64,000 bases of DNA from Stenotrophomonas maltophilia (GTDB lineage Bacteria > Pseudomonadota > Gammaproteobacteria > Xanthomonadales > Xanthomonadaceae), in contig NZ_CP154630.1 of the NCBI RefSeq assembly GCF_039555535.1, positions 3,113,001-3,177,000 on the forward strand, read 5' to 3'. The notes under the pieces are model-generated. The model was not told where the DNA came from. It ran no database searches and saw only the letters and a list, made by a program, of their open reading frames with translations. The first letter of the stretch is position 1, and every line of letters begins with the position of its first letter. The position numbers and the translations under genes are program-made. Positions 28,959 through 41,298 of the stretch are shown one piece after another.

Positions 28959-29144
28959 TCAACGGCGGCGGCGCTTGCGGTCCACGTACAGGGTCTTGGC
29001 AATGCTCAGCACGATGCCAACGGCGATACCCACCACACAGCCCAGCAGCAGGTTGTCGGCGCCAAGGCCCACACCCACGCCGACCACCGTGGCGATGACC
29101 ATTTCGACGGTGTGGGAAATCGGTTCGGGCTTCGGGGCGGACAT
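28959..29144 (-). CDS. Small membrane protein, unknown
   Basis: 61 residues with two closely spaced hydrophobic helices (MVIATVVGVGVGLGADNL and LLGCVVGIAVGIVLSIA) and a basic tail DRKRRRR. GGAG ribosome site 7 bases before the ATG. It follows ftsH (stop 101 bp upstream, hairpin terminator between). Resembles a glycine-zipper pore-like or accessory membrane peptide; no family recognised. Confidence 0.65.
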   Translation of the reverse strand: MSAPKPEPISHTVEMVIATVVGVGVGLGADNLLLGCVVGIAVGIVLSIAKTLYVDRKRRRR

Positions 29145-29196
29145 GCAGACTCCAGCATCAGTTCAGTTGAGCAGAGGGGCCGGGGGCCCGGAAACG

Positions 29197-29222
29197 ACGA
29201 AGCCGGGTTGCCCCGGCCTCGT
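29197..29222 (-). terminator. ftsH terminator
   Basis: Stem ACGAGGCCGGG / CCCGGCTTCGT with a GCAA loop and one mismatch, followed by CGTTTCC on the minus strand, 23 bases past the ftsH stop. Confidence 0.6.
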
Positions 29223-29245
29223 CTGGTGTCACCTGCAGCAGGCCA

Positions 29246-31180
<1,935 letters not shown>

Positions 31181-31249
31181 CCTCATTGGCTCCGGTGTTC
31201 CTCTCAGTGCTGGCGTTGCGTTGGGGTCGAACTTGCGTACGTTGCGAGC

Positions 31250-31882
31250 TTACTTCATGTGGGCGCGTTTTCCCTGACCCAAGGCATACACCTCGGGAGA
31301 GCGCTTGCGCGAGGCCTCCGGCTTGCGGATGGAGACCTTGTCGTACCGGCGGCGCATGTCGCGCACGTAGTCGTCAAAGCCTTCACCCTGGAACAGCTTG
31401 ATCAGGAACGCCCCACCGGTCTTCAGGTGGTTGTCGGCAAAATCCAGGGCCAGCTCCGCCAGGTGCATCATCCGCGGCTGGTCAACCGCGCCCACACCAC
31501 TCTTATTGGGGGCCATGTCCGACAGCACAAGGTCTACCGGCTGGTCCCCGAGCATGGCTTCAAACTGTGATAGGACGGCTTCTTCCCTGAAGTCACCATG
31601 AAGGAACTCCACACCGGCCAGCGGCGGCATGTCCAGGATGTCCAAGGCGAGCACGCGACCGGTGTCGCCGATCTGTCTCCGCACCTGCTGAGACCAGCCA
31701 CCCGGCGCCGCGCCGAGGTCGACCACCACCATGTGCGGCTTCAGCAACCGGTCACGTTCGAGCAGCTCTTCGAGCTTGTAGGCGGCGCGCGAGCGCATGC
31801 CTTCGGCCTGCGCCTTCTTCACGAAGGGGTCGGAGAAGTGTTCCTTGAGCCAGCGCTGGCTGCTTTTGCTGCGGGTAGCCAT
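31250..31882 (-). CDS. rlmE: 23S rRNA (uridine-2'-O)-methyltransferase RlmE
   Basis: 210 residues. SAM-binding DLGAAPGGW at 55-63, SDMAPN and [15 protein letters not shown]: the K-D-K-E tetrad of 2'-O-methyltransferases is present. It methylates U2552 of 23S rRNA during 50S maturation. First gene of the rlmE-ftsH unit, divergent from yhbY. Confidence 0.97.
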   Translation of the reverse strand: MATRSKSSQRWLKEHFSDPFVKKAQAEGMRSRAAYKLEELLERDRLLKPHMVVVDLGAAPGGWSQQVRRQIGDTGRVLALDILDMPPLAGVEFLHGDFREEAVLSQFEAMLGDQPVDLVLSDMAPNKSGVGAVDQPRMMHLAELALDFADNHLKTGGAFLIKLFQGEGFDDYVRDMRRRYDKVSIRKPEASRKRSPEVYALGQGKRAHMK

Positions 31883-31947
31883 TGAAAATAGGGGCTGATG
31901 GGGTCCTCATGATACCCTGATCGCCCCATTCAACCGTGTTTTCCTGC

Positions 31948-32253
31948 ATGTCCATCGCCCTGACCGCCTCCCAGACCCGTTTCCTGCGCGGCCAAGCCCA
32001 CGACCTGAAGGCCCTGCTGCAGACCGGCGGCAAGGGTGTGACCCCGGCCTTCATCGCTGAGCTGAACGAAGTGCTGGAGCGCCACGAGCTGGTCAAGGTG
32101 AAGGTCGCTGCCGAAGACCGCGACGCACGTGACGTGATGATCGGCGAGATCGTCGAAGCCACCGAAAGCGCGCTGGTGCAGCGCATCGGCCACGTCGCCG
32201 TGCTGTACCGCCCGAGCAAGGAACAGCGCCAGATCGTGCTGCCGCGCGGCTGA
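31948..32253 (+). CDS. yhbY: Ribosome assembly RNA-binding protein YhbY
   Basis: 101 residues, a single CRM domain (QTRFLRGQAHDLKALLQTGGKGVT, then LVKVKV, then GHVAVLYRPS). It binds pre-50S particles. ATG chosen at MSIALT; no ribosome site is visible, so translation may depend on a short or absent leader. Divergent from rlmE, another 50S factor, with a 65-bp shared gap. Confidence 0.94.
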   Translation: MSIALTASQTRFLRGQAHDLKALLQTGGKGVTPAFIAELNEVLERHELVKVKVAAEDRDARDVMIGEIVEATESALVQRIGHVAVLYRPSKEQRQIVLPRG

Positions 32254-32266
32254 TCGCCCGACTGCC

Positions 32267-32641
32267 ATGCAGCTGAACCACGAACCGCCGGATTACGCCT
32301 ACAGCCTGCGCGCCGCCGATGGCCGCTCGGCCCGGGTCAACGAGCTGGTGCTGGGCAGCAGCTTCTTCCTGACCCCGGACCAGCTGGTCGAGCGCTGGCC
32401 GGTGAAGCAGGCCACCGAGCTGCAGCTGGCCGACCTGGAGCCGATCCTGGCGCTGAACCCGGCACTGATCGTGCTCGGCACCGGCGACCGCCAGGTGTTC
32501 CCGCCGGCGGTGGTGATGGCGGCCTGCCTGTCGCGCGGGATCGGCCTGGAAGTGATGAACAATCCGGCCGCCGCGCGCACCTTCAACATCCTTGCAGGCG
32601 AAGGCCGCAAGGTTGCCGCCGCCTTCATTCTCGAAGGCTGA
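32267..32641 (+). CDS. Mth938-domain protein
   Basis: 124 residues, one Mth938/DUF498 domain (related to the mitochondrial assembly factor NDUFAF3): VNELVLGSSFFLTPDQL, LNPALIVLGTG, MNNPAAARTFNILAGEGRKVAAAF. Function in bacteria is unsettled. It follows yhbY by 13 bp, so probably co-transcribed, with a SMAG cluster after it. Confidence 0.9.
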   Translation: MQLNHEPPDYAYSLRAADGRSARVNELVLGSSFFLTPDQLVERWPVKQATELQLADLEPILALNPALIVLGTGDRQVFPPAVVMAACLSRGIGLEVMNNPAAARTFNILAGEGRKVAAAFILEG

Positions 32642-32645
32642 CGTG

Positions 32646-32763
32646 GTGCCGCCGGGCATGGCCCGGCGCTACCCTGGATCACACTCGACTCTGTAGCGCC
32701 CGAGCCCACGCTCGGGCGGCGCCGCATCGCAGCGAAGAGCAGCCGAGCATGGCTCGGCTCTAC
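32646..32763. repeat. Cluster of three SMAG (GTAG) palindromes
   Basis: Three units of different stem sequence: GCCGCCGGGC...GCGCTAC (32646-32672), GTAGCGCCCGAGCCCACGCT...GGGCGGCG (32693-32722) and GCAGCCGAGC...GGCTCTAC (32739-32763). They fill the convergent gap between the Mth938 gene and nlpD. Confidence 0.85.
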
Positions 32764-32790
32764 ATGTGGCGCTGCCCGTCTCTGCCTGCG

Positions 32791-33573
32791 TCAGCGCGCC
32801 GGCAGATACTGCTGCGGGTCGACCGGCTTGCCGTTGTAGCGGATCTCGAAGTGGACCATGTCGCGGTTCGCACCGGTACGGCCCATTTCGGCGATCTGCT
32901 CACCGGCCTTCACGCTCTGGCCTTCGTTCACCAGGCGCTTGCGGTTGTGGCCATAGGCCGACAGCCACTGGTCACTGTGCTTGATGATGATCAGCTCGCC
33001 ATAACCGACCAGGCCGGCACCGGAGTACACCACCACGCCATTGGCGGTGGCCTTCACCGCCTGGCCGCTGGTGCCGGCGATATCCACGCCCTGCTTGGTT
33101 GCGTCACCGGCCACGTAGCGGCCAACGATGGCGCCGTCAGCCGGCCAGCGCCAGGCGATGTTGCTCTTCACCGGGCCGACCGGCGCCGGGGCTGGCGTGG
33201 TGCTGCCCGTGCTGCCACCGCCGGAACGCGGCGGGGTCACCACCGTGGTCGGCGCGCGGCCACCGCTGGCACCGGCCGGATACAGGCGGATCACCTGGCC
33301 CGGATGAATGGTCGACGGGTTGTCCAGGCTGTTCCAGGCGATCAGGTCGGCCGGAGTGATGTCATGGATGCGGGCCAGCGCATAGATGGTGTCGCCCTTG
33401 CGCACCACCACGGTCTGCCCGGGCTTGGGCACCGAGGTCTTCGGCGTGGTCACGCCACCAGTGCTGCCGCCGCCCGGGCGGACCACGGTGGCGGTGCCGC
33501 AGGCGGCCAGGGTTGAAACCAGCAACGCCAGCGCGCCGATGCGCACTCCCTTGCTCAGACGATCAGGATTCAT
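32791..33573 (-). CDS. nlpD: LysM/M23 lipoprotein NlpD (amidase activator type)
   Basis: 260 residues. Lipoprotein signal with lipobox LAAC, LysM domain (VVVRKGDTIYALARIHDITPADLIAWN), Gly/Ser/Thr/Pro-rich linker, and a LytM/M23 domain. The zinc ligands are degenerate (KQGVDIAG instead of HxGxDxA), as in NlpD/EnvC proteins that activate cell-wall amidases rather than cut peptidoglycan. Start set by an ATGA overlap with yqaA. rpoS, which follows nlpD in Pseudomonas and enterics, is absent here. Confidence 0.92.
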   Translation of the reverse strand: MNPDRLSKGVRIGALALLVSTLAACGTATVVRPGGGSTGGVTTPKTSVPKPGQTVVVRKGDTIYALARIHDITPADLIAWNSLDNPSTIHPGQVIRLYPAGASGGRAPTTVVTPPRSGGGSTGSTTPAPAPVGPVKSNIAWRWPADGAIVGRYVAGDATKQGVDIAGTSGQAVKATANGVVVYSGAGLVGYGELIIIKHSDQWLSAYGHNRKRLVNEGQSVKAGEQIAEMGRTGANRDMVHFEIRYNGKPVDPQQYLPAR

Positions 33574-34184
33574 GCGAACTTCGACCTCCATACAAGCCAG
33601 GCGATCAGCACCACCACCAACGCGGTGGCGATCCAGCCCAGCGGTTCAATCCAGCGACGCAGTGCCGCTTCAGCACGCGCACCACCGATACGGATGACCG
33701 CAGCCAGCACGAACACGCGCTTGCCACGACCGATCAGCATGCTCAACAGGTACTGCGGCATCGGTACACCGACGATACCCGATGCCCACGTGAAGACCTT
33801 CATCGGGATGGGCATGAAGCCGCCCAGCACCAGGAAGGTGAACACCGCCCAGGGCGACTCGGCCATCTTCGCCTGCACGGTGGTGATGCCCTGCTCGATG
33901 GCCGGCAGCATGCCCAGCGCTTCGAACAGCGGCTTGATCGCCTCGAAGGCGTAATGACCCAGTGCATAGCCAACCAGCGCGCCGACCATCGAGCCGGCCA
34001 GGCTGAGGGTGGCGAACCACCAGCCGCGCTTGGGCTGGGCCACGCACATCGGCGCCAGCATCACTTCCGGCATCACCGGGAAGATGATCGCCTCGAAGAA
34101 GCTCAACACCGTCAGGTAGGTCGGCGCGCGTTCGTGCGCCGCCCACTTCATCGCCCGCTCGTACAGCGGCCCGAAAATCTTCAT
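33570..34184 (-). CDS. yqaA: DedA/YqaA-family membrane protein
   Basis: 204 residues, about five membrane helices, with the SNARE-associated/VTT-type segment FFEAIIFPVMPEVMLAP and the motif GGFMPIPMKVFTWASG. DedA-type proteins are linked to lipid flipping and proton-motive force. It lies between pcm (18 bp gap) and nlpD (4-base overlap), so it is part of the surE-pcm-yqaA-nlpD operon. Confidence 0.92.
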   Translation of the reverse strand: MKIFGPLYERAMKWAAHERAPTYLTVLSFFEAIIFPVMPEVMLAPMCVAQPKRGWWFATLSLAGSMVGALVGYALGHYAFEAIKPLFEALGMLPAIEQGITTVQAKMAESPWAVFTFLVLGGFMPIPMKVFTWASGIVGVPMPQYLLSMLIGRGKRVFVLAAVIRIGGARAEAALRRWIEPLGWIATALVVVLIAWLVWRSKFA

Positions 34185-34202
34185 GCAACCCTGCTCCGTG
34201 GA

Positions 34203-34880
34203 TTAGTCGAGCATGCCGGACAGCAGCGGCACGAAGGTGACCGGCGCCAGCACGCGTTGTTCGATGCTGCCGTCAGCCTTGCGGTCCAGCTGCACCAGCG
34301 ACTGCCCGCCCGGCCCACCGACCGGCGCCACCAGGCGGCCGCCCTCGGCCAGCTGCCCGACCAGTTCATCGACCAGTGCGGGCGCTGCAGCGGTGACCAC
34401 GATGGCATCGAACGGGCCATGCTCGGCCCAGCCGGCGCGGCCGTCGTCATGCTTGGTGCGGATGTTCATGCCCAGCGCACGGAAGCGCTTGCGCGCCTGC
34501 CGCAGCAGGTCGCCGATGCGCTCGACGGTGTAGATTTCCAGGCCCAGCGCGCCGAGCACGGCGGCCTGGTAGCCGGAACCGGTACCGACTTCCAGCACTT
34601 TCTTCGGCGAGACTTGCAGCACGGCTTCGGTCATGCGCGCCACCACCCACGGCTGGGAAATGGTCTGGCCGTGGCCGATCGGCAGGGCGGTGTCTTCGTA
34701 GGCGCGTGACGCAAGCGCTTCGTCGATGAACAGATGACGTGGCACCACCCGGATCGCATTCAAGGTCGACTCGTCGACGATGCCGGCCTCGCGCAGGCGA
34801 TCGACCAGGCGGTCACGCACGCGCTGCGAGGTCATGCCGATACCAACGGCTTCCGGTTGCAGGCGAAGGCGTGGACTCAT
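34203..34880 (-). CDS. pcm: Protein-L-isoaspartate O-methyltransferase
   Basis: 225 residues. SAM motif [16 protein letters not shown], substrate loop [15 protein letters not shown], and the post-motif [11 protein letters not shown]. It methylates isoaspartyl residues so that damaged proteins can be repaired. ATGA overlap with surE. Confidence 0.97.
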   Translation of the reverse strand: MSPRLRLQPEAVGIGMTSQRVRDRLVDRLREAGIVDESTLNAIRVVPRHLFIDEALASRAYEDTALPIGHGQTISQPWVVARMTEAVLQVSPKKVLEVGTGSGYQAAVLGALGLEIYTVERIGDLLRQARKRFRALGMNIRTKHDDGRAGWAEHGPFDAIVVTAAAPALVDELVGQLAEGGRLVAPVGGPGGQSLVQLDRKADGSIEQRVLAPVTFVPLLSGMLD

Positions 34881-35656
34881 GCCGGCTGGTCCAGCGCGGC
34901 GCTGAGGCCGCCGACCCAGCTGGCCACCTTCTCCAGGGCCTGGTAGCGGGTCAGGTCGACCTGGATGGGGGTGATCGAGATGTGGCCGGTGCGTACCGCG
35001 TGGAAATCGGTACCAGGGCCGGAGTCCTGCTCACGACCGGCCGGGCCGATCCAGTAGACCTCGTTGCCGCGCGGGTCCTTCTGCGCGATGCAGCCTTCGG
35101 CGCGATGGCGGTTGCCCAGGCGCGTGACCTCGAAGCCCTTGACCTCGTTCCACGGCAGGTCCGGCACGTTGACGTTGAGGATGGTGTCGGCGGGCAGCGG
35201 ATCGGCCTTGAGCCGGGCAACGATCTCGACCGCGGCGCGCGCTGCGGTCTCGAAATGCTTCGGGTCGTGATTGCGGCTGACCAGTGAAACAGCAACCGCC
35301 GGCAAGCCGAGGAAACGACCTTCCATCGCCGCCGAGACGGTGCCGGAATAGATCACGTCATCGCCGAGGTTGGCAGCATTGTTGATGCCGGACACGACAA
35401 TGTCGGGCTCGAATTCAAGCAGGCCGGTCAGCGCCAGGTGCACGCAGTCGGTGGGCGTACCTGCCACCGAGACGGTGTAATGGTCGATGCGCTTGAGGCG
35501 GATCGGCAGGTCCAGGGTCAGCGAGTTGCTGGCACCGGAGCGATCGCGGTCGGGTGCGACCACCGTGACTTCGTGTCCAGCCTCGCGCAGCACCGAGGCC
35601 AGCATCCGGATGCCTGCGGCGTCGACACCGTCGTCGTTACTCACCAGGATTCGCAT
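34877..35656 (-). CDS. surE: 5'/3'-nucleotidase SurE
   Basis: 259 residues starting [10 protein letters not shown], with the metal-binding Asp pair (8-9), RSGASNSLT and [26 protein letters not shown]. Phosphatase acting on nucleoside monophosphates and polyphosphate in stress and stationary phase. Start set by the family N-terminus. First gene of its operon; the 208-bp divergent gap to the Smr gene shows no clear promoter to my eye. Confidence 0.97.
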   Translation of the reverse strand: MRILVSNDDGVDAAGIRMLASVLREAGHEVTVVAPDRDRSGASNSLTLDLPIRLKRIDHYTVSVAGTPTDCVHLALTGLLEFEPDIVVSGINNAANLGDDVIYSGTVSAAMEGRFLGLPAVAVSLVSRNHDPKHFETAARAAVEIVARLKADPLPADTILNVNVPDLPWNEVKGFEVTRLGNRHRAEGCIAQKDPRGNEVYWIGPAGREQDSGPGTDFHAVRTGHISITPIQVDLTRYQALEKVASWVGGLSAALDQPA

Positions 35657-35864
35657 CTTCGATTTAACCGCTTGATTTTCCAAGAATTCGATTCCGTCAC
35701 CGTGCAGTGTGGGCGGGACCGTCGTGCTCCCTGCGGAAGCCGTCGACCCTGCAAGGGCATCATCTATTGTGCCGCATGCGAGCCGCCGGTCCTACCCTGC
35801 CGGCGGTCACGACCGACATTGAACCGTCATAGGCAGACCTGCGCCGGCGGTTTACCCTGTGCGC

Positions 35865-36404
35865 ATGTCGCACCCTGAAGACGAAGATCCGGCCGCATTG
35901 TTCCGTGCGGCCATCGGCGAAGTGACGCCGCTGCGCAAGGATGCCGAGCCGGCCCCCGCCGCGCCCCGGCCGAAGCCGCGCGCGCGCATGGCCGAACGCG
36001 ACGAGGCCGAAGCGGCCGGCGAGTTCGCTCGGCTGCTGCGCGACAGCTCCCCGCTGGAAGCCGGCGACGTGGCCAGCTATCGCCGCGACAACCTGCCGCC
36101 GCGCCTGTTCCAGCGCCTGAAGCGTGGCCAGTATTCGGTGCAGGACGAACTGGACCTGCATGGTGCCACTGCCGCGCAGGCACAGACGCTGCTGCGCCAG
36201 TTCCTGCTGGAGGCGCATGCACACGAGTACGGCTGCGTGCGCATCATCCATGGCAAGGGATTGCAGTCCGATGGTGGCGCGCCGGTGCTGAAGAACCTGG
36301 TCGATCGCCTGCTGCGGCTGCGCAACGACGTGCTGGCCTTCCATTCGGCGCCGACCGGACAAGGCGGCACCGGCGCGGTGCTGGTGCTGCTGGCGCGACG
36401 ATGA
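35865..36404 (+). CDS. Smr-domain protein
   Basis: 179 residues. Charged, Pro/Ala-rich N-terminal half, then a Smr domain with DELDLHG (about residue 93) and IIHGKGLQS, GGTGAVLVLL. Smr domains nick DNA or bind RNA; the LDLHG and HGKG residues needed for nuclease activity are present. Matches the stand-alone SmrA/YdaL type. ATG at 35865 chosen; a GTG lies two codons upstream. Confidence 0.92.
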   Translation: MSHPEDEDPAALFRAAIGEVTPLRKDAEPAPAAPRPKPRARMAERDEAEAAGEFARLLRDSSPLEAGDVASYRRDNLPPRLFQRLKRGQYSVQDELDLHGATAAQAQTLLRQFLLEAHAHEYGCVRIIHGKGLQSDGGAPVLKNLVDRLLRLRNDVLAFHSAPTGQGGTGAVLVLLARR

Positions 36405-36428
36405 AAAAAGGGGACGCCATGCATCCAG

Positions 36429-36515
36429 GTAGAGTCGACTGTCAGTCGACTGCTCTTCCAGCGGCACGCGAATACCCCGCGCTGCGCGCGCAAGTCGACT
36501 AACAGTCGACTCTAC
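36429..36515. repeat. SMAG (GTAG) inverted dimer with TCGACT stems
   Basis: GTAGAGTCGACTGTCAGTCG at the left and AGTCGACTAACAGTCGACT + CTAC at the right. A further half copy (36561-36612) repeats the left unit and its flank almost exactly, so about 50 bases are directly duplicated either side of the truD remnant. Confidence 0.88.
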
Positions 36516-36527
36516 CGCGCGCCCTGC

Positions 36528-36563
36528 TCAGGCCGAACCGAGTTCGTGCAGCACAGCGGTGTA
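36528..36563 (-). pseudogene. Vestigial duplicate of the truD 3' end
   Basis: The minus strand reads [10 protein letters not shown] followed by TGA, in frame, and matches the true TruD terminus [16 protein letters not shown]. The bases around it (GCCCTGCTCAGGCC..., GAGTTCGTGCAGCACAGCGG) parallel those at 36614-36668. Flanking SMAG half-copies are duplicated too, which suggests a repeat-mediated tandem duplication that gave truD a new ending. Confidence 0.65.
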
Positions 36564-36619
36564 GAGTCGACTGTCAGTCGACTGCTCTTCCAGCGGCGCG
36601 CGAAAACCGCGCGCCCTGG

Positions 36620-37651
36620 TCAGGCCTGCGAAGCGTCTTCGACGGGGCCGAGCTCGTGCAGCACGGCCGTCGCGTAGCAGCCGGGCGGCAATGCGAACGA
36701 CAGCTCCAGCACGTCATCGGCCAGCCACTGGTGCTGCAGCAGCGCCGGGCGCAGGCGCAGCGCGCGGCGCTCCTGCTTCAGGCGCGCGTCTTCCAGGCCG
36801 GCCCGCAGCGCCTTCGATTCCTCGTCGTCCAGCGCGGCCAGCTCCAGCTCGCGTGCCGCTTCGGTGCTGCGCAGCTCGCCTTCGCCCCACAGCGGCGCGC
36901 TGGGATGGATGTCGAAACGCGTCAGGCGCTCGGCCAGCACGTCGGTGTACGGCTCGGGTCCGAACACGCTGCGGCTGCCATCGAGCATCCACACTTCACC
37001 GTCCAGCGGCTGATCCCAGCTGCCCTGCTCCACGCGCGCGGCCAGCACACGGTTGAACAGCGCCGAGCGGGCCGCCGACAGCAGCAATGAACGCTGGTCC
37101 TTGCGCATGCGGCGGCCACCGAACATCGCCAGTGCCGCCGGCACGTTGCCGCCGTCGCGGCCGAAGCGCTGCTCACCGAACCAGTTCGGCAGGCCGCGCC
37201 CGGCAATCTGCTGCAGGCGCTCGCTGATCGCAGTGGCATCACCCTGCACCTCGCGCAGCACCAGCTTGAAGCGGTTGCCAGCCAGTGCGCCACGCTGCAG
37301 CTTGCGGTTGTGCCATGTGGACTCGATCACTTCGATCTCGTCACCGGCCAGCTCGGCCAGGTCCGGCGCAACGCGCTTGGGCAGGTGCACGCTGAAACGC
37401 TGGGTAGTGACCGCGTGGCGATCCTTCATGCCCGCGTAGCTCACCGCCATTTCCGGCAGGCCGGCCCACTTGGCCAGCAGCTTGGCCACATGCACGGTGT
37501 TGGCACCGCGCTTGCGGATGTGCAGCAACAGGTGCTCGCCTTCGCCGGTGGCCTCGAAGGCGGGCAGCTCGTCGACCTGGAAATCTTCCGGCGTGGTGCG
37601 GATGCGCGCCGTCAACAACGGCGCACCGAACGCGAGCGGCAGCGGGATCAT
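36620..37651 (-). CDS. truD: tRNA pseudouridine(13) synthase TruD
   Basis: 343 residues. Catalytic Asp77 in [12 protein letters not shown], plus the family motifs [14 protein letters not shown] and [12 protein letters not shown]. It isomerises U13 in tRNA-Glu and others. ATG overlaps the ispF stop (ATGA). The last residues (GPVEDASQA) differ from the vestigial copy next door. Confidence 0.96.
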   Translation of the reverse strand: MIPLPLAFGAPLLTARIRTTPEDFQVDELPAFEATGEGEHLLLHIRKRGANTVHVAKLLAKWAGLPEMAVSYAGMKDRHAVTTQRFSVHLPKRVAPDLAELAGDEIEVIESTWHNRKLQRGALAGNRFKLVLREVQGDATAISERLQQIAGRGLPNWFGEQRFGRDGGNVPAALAMFGGRRMRKDQRSLLLSAARSALFNRVLAARVEQGSWDQPLDGEVWMLDGSRSVFGPEPYTDVLAERLTRFDIHPSAPLWGEGELRSTEAARELELAALDDEESKALRAGLEDARLKQERRALRLRPALLQHQWLADDVLELSFALPPGCYATAVLHELGPVEDASQA

Positions 37652-38145
37652 GCCGCCACCAGCAACACGACCGCCTGTGCGGCAATGCCTTCACCGCGCC
37701 CGGTGAAACCCAGCTTCTCCGACGTGGTTGCCTTCACGCTGACCGTATCCAGCGGCAACTGCAGCAGCTCGCCGATGCGCTCACGCATGGCCAGGGCATG
37801 CGGGCCGACCTTGGGCCGCTCGCAGATCACGGTGATGTCGGTGTTGCCGACACGCCAGCCGCGCTCGCGCAGCAGGGTGTCGCAATGGCGGACGAAATCG
37901 CTGCTGTCGGCGCCCTTCCAGCGGTCGTCACTGGGCGGGAAATGCTGGCCGATGTCACCCAGCGCCAGCGCACCGAGCATCGCATCGCACAAGGCGTGCA
38001 GGATCACGTCGCCGTCGCTGTGCGCAAGCACGCCACAGCTGTGTGGAACGTTCACGCCGCCAAGCATGATGTGATCGCCTTCGCCGAAGGCATGGACGTC
38101 ATAGCCCTGGCCGATGCGGACGGGCGGGAACGGTGCGGTGCTCAT
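37648..38145 (-). CDS. ispF: 2-C-methyl-D-erythritol 2,4-cyclodiphosphate synthase
   Basis: 165 residues. Metal ligands in GYDVHAF (Asp16, His18), AHSDGDV and the C-terminal [16 protein letters not shown]. It closes the cyclodiphosphate ring in the MEP isoprenoid pathway. Start at [10 protein letters not shown]. It follows ispD by 34 bp and overlaps truD by 4 bases. Confidence 0.97.
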   Translation of the reverse strand: MSTAPFPPVRIGQGYDVHAFGEGDHIMLGGVNVPHSCGVLAHSDGDVILHALCDAMLGALALGDIGQHFPPSDDRWKGADSSDFVRHCDTLLRERGWRVGNTDITVICERPKVGPHALAMRERIGELLQLPLDTVSVKATTSEKLGFTGRGEGIAAQAVVLLVAA

Positions 38146-38179
38146 GGATGCAACCCTTGCAGCAGGGCCGCGCGGGCAA

Positions 38180-38878
38180 TCAGCTGGCGCGGCGGGAAAG
38201 TACGAATTCGAACCGGTCCAGATCGGCCGGGGTGGTGACCTTGAAGTTGTCCTCGCTGCCTTCCACCAGCAGCGGGCGCTGGCCCTGGCGCTCCATGGCC
38301 ATCGCCTCGTCGGTGACGTCGACACCGGCGGCCGCGGCTTCGGACAACGCGCGGCTGAGTTGATGGCGACGGAACAACTGCGGGGTCAGCGCGCGCCACA
38401 GGCGCTCGCGCGGCTCGGTGCCATCGATGCCGCCGTCGTCACCCGCACGCTTGAGCGTGTCGCGCACCGGGGCAGCCAGGATCGCGCCGACCGGGTCGGC
38501 ACGGCCGACCTCAAGCAGGCGGCCGAGATCGGCCGGCGACAGGTTCGGCCGCGCGGCATCGTGGACCAGTACGAACTCATCCGCGCGCACCGTTTCCGGC
38601 AGCGCCTGCAGGCCTGCCAGCACCGAAGCGGCGCGGGTCGCGCCACCAATGCAGGTCAACACCGGCTTGCCCACCCATTCGTTCCAGCCGGGCCAGTCGG
38701 CATCGTCCTGGCCGATCACCACCATCGCCCCGGCCACGGCCGGGTGCGCCAGCAGGGCGTCCAGGGTATGGGCAAGCAGGATCTGCCCACCTGCCTGCAG
38801 GTACTGCTTGGGCAACGGCGCGCCGAAGCGGGTGCCACGGCCGGCAGCCGGAACCACGACCCAGATCGCCGCACTCAT
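38180..38878 (-). CDS. ispD: 2-C-methyl-D-erythritol 4-phosphate cytidylyltransferase
   Basis: 232 residues. Nucleotide-binding [17 protein letters not shown] at 10-26, VHDAARPNL, and the [11 protein letters not shown] region. Forms CDP-methylerythritol in the MEP pathway. ATGA overlap with ftsB upstream; ispF follows. Confidence 0.97.
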   Translation of the reverse strand: MSAAIWVVVPAAGRGTRFGAPLPKQYLQAGGQILLAHTLDALLAHPAVAGAMVVIGQDDADWPGWNEWVGKPVLTCIGGATRAASVLAGLQALPETVRADEFVLVHDAARPNLSPADLGRLLEVGRADPVGAILAAPVRDTLKRAGDDGGIDGTEPRERLWRALTPQLFRRHQLSRALSEAAAAGVDVTDEAMAMERQGQRPLLVEGSEDNFKVTTPADLDRFEFVLSRRAS

Positions 38879-39228
38879 GGCACGTCCGCCGGGTGTTCGC
38901 CGACCTGCGCACTGACACCTGCCGCAGGTTGCGGCGGTTGGACCGGCGCATCCTCGACCACGCGGTAGAACTTTTCGCCAGGCTTGATCATGCCCAGCTC
39001 GCTGCGCGCGCGTTCCTCGATGGCGGACTGGCCTTCCTTGAGGTCCTTCACTTCCGCAGCCAGCGCATCATTGCGCTGCTGCAGGCCCTCATTGTCCCGC
39101 TCCTGGTTGGCGACCTGGGCTTCGAGCATCATCACTTCGCCCGAATTGCCCGGACCGAACCAGAAGCGGTACTGCAGCCAGCCCAGCAGCAGGGCCAGCA
39201 CCAGCAGCATCCAGCGCCAGTCGCGCAT
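38875..39228 (-). CDS. ftsB: Cell division protein FtsB
   Basis: 117 residues: short cytoplasmic N-terminus, one membrane helix ([19 protein letters not shown]), a periplasmic coiled coil ([20 protein letters not shown] onward) and a Pro-rich tail. Forms the FtsQLB complex of the divisome. Usual eno-ftsB-ispD order; it starts 4 bp after eno stops. Confidence 0.95.
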   Translation of the reverse strand: MRDWRWMLLVLALLLGWLQYRFWFGPGNSGEVMMLEAQVANQERDNEGLQQRNDALAAEVKDLKEGQSAIEERARSELGMIKPGEKFYRVVEDAPVQPPQPAAGVSAQVGEHPADVP

Positions 39229-39232
39229 GGGT

Positions 39233-40621
<1,389 letters not shown>

Positions 40622-40951
40622 TCAGCCCCAGCTGGACCCGATCACGATCAGGACCATCGATACCAGCATCACCAGCAATGCACCGGCAATCGCCGCCAGG
40701 ATGGGGCCACGCTGCCGACGCCAGGGCAGCACCATCGCCACCGGGCAGCCCAGGAAGGACAGCACCATCGTGACCAACGCGCCCAGCATCCACCATTGCG
40801 TGGCCTGCACGCCGTTGTTTCCGTCCCCCGGCGGCCGGAAGCCGGCCGTGAAGGCCAGCACGCCCACCACAAGGGCCATCTAGGTCAACAAGGCCAGGCC
40901 CAGAGCGATCAGCCCCCAGGGCCAGCCGCGCGCCGACGTGGTCGTATTCAT
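40622..40951 (-). pseudogene. Small membrane protein gene interrupted by an in-frame TAG
   Basis: From the ATG at 40951 the frame reads 23 codons ending [15 protein letters not shown], then TAG (40882-40880), then continues in frame as MALVVGVLAFTAGFRPPGDG to a TGA. The neighbour upstream, its paralogue, has [17 protein letters not shown] and RPPGDG at matching positions with no stop, so one sense codon has become amber. TAG is followed at once by ATG, so reinitiation could still make an 85-residue product. The start overlaps the stop of the paralogue (TGATG). Confidence 0.75.
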
Positions 40952-41298
40952 CAAAGCACTCCGTAGAACAGGGCGCCGAACCACAGCGACAGCAGGATGA
41001 TCGCCAGGCCGGCGGCCACCTTGCCACGGTTCAGGCGCCAGGCCAGTACGGCCGCAGCGGCGCAGCCCATGGCCGCTACCAACTCTGCGACCATCAGCCC
41101 GATGAAGTACGCGCGCAGATTGAGCGCGCTGCCACCATCACCCGGCGGCCGCACGGACGCTGCGCCGATCAGCACCAGGCCGAACATGCCCACGGTGAAC
41201 AGCACGGCAAGGCCCAGTGCAATCAGGCCCCAGGGCCACTGCTTCCAGTGCCGGCGGCGGCGCTGGGCTTCCAGCGCCAGCCACGGGTCACGACTCAC
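40951..41298 (-). CDS. Small membrane protein, paralogue of the next gene
   Basis: 115 residues. Starts [18 protein letters not shown] and then has three to four hydrophobic segments ([59 protein letters not shown]) with an extracytoplasmic RPPGDGG loop. GTG start overlapping the kdsA stop (GTGA). Unknown function; the gene pair is inserted between kdsA and eno and looks like a tandem duplication. Confidence 0.75.
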   Translation of the reverse strand: MSRDPWLALEAQRRRRHWKQWPWGLIALGLAVLFTVGMFGLVLIGAASVRPPGDGGSALNLRAYFIGLMVAELVAAMGCAAAAVLAWRLNRGKVAAGLAIILLSLWFGALFYGVL

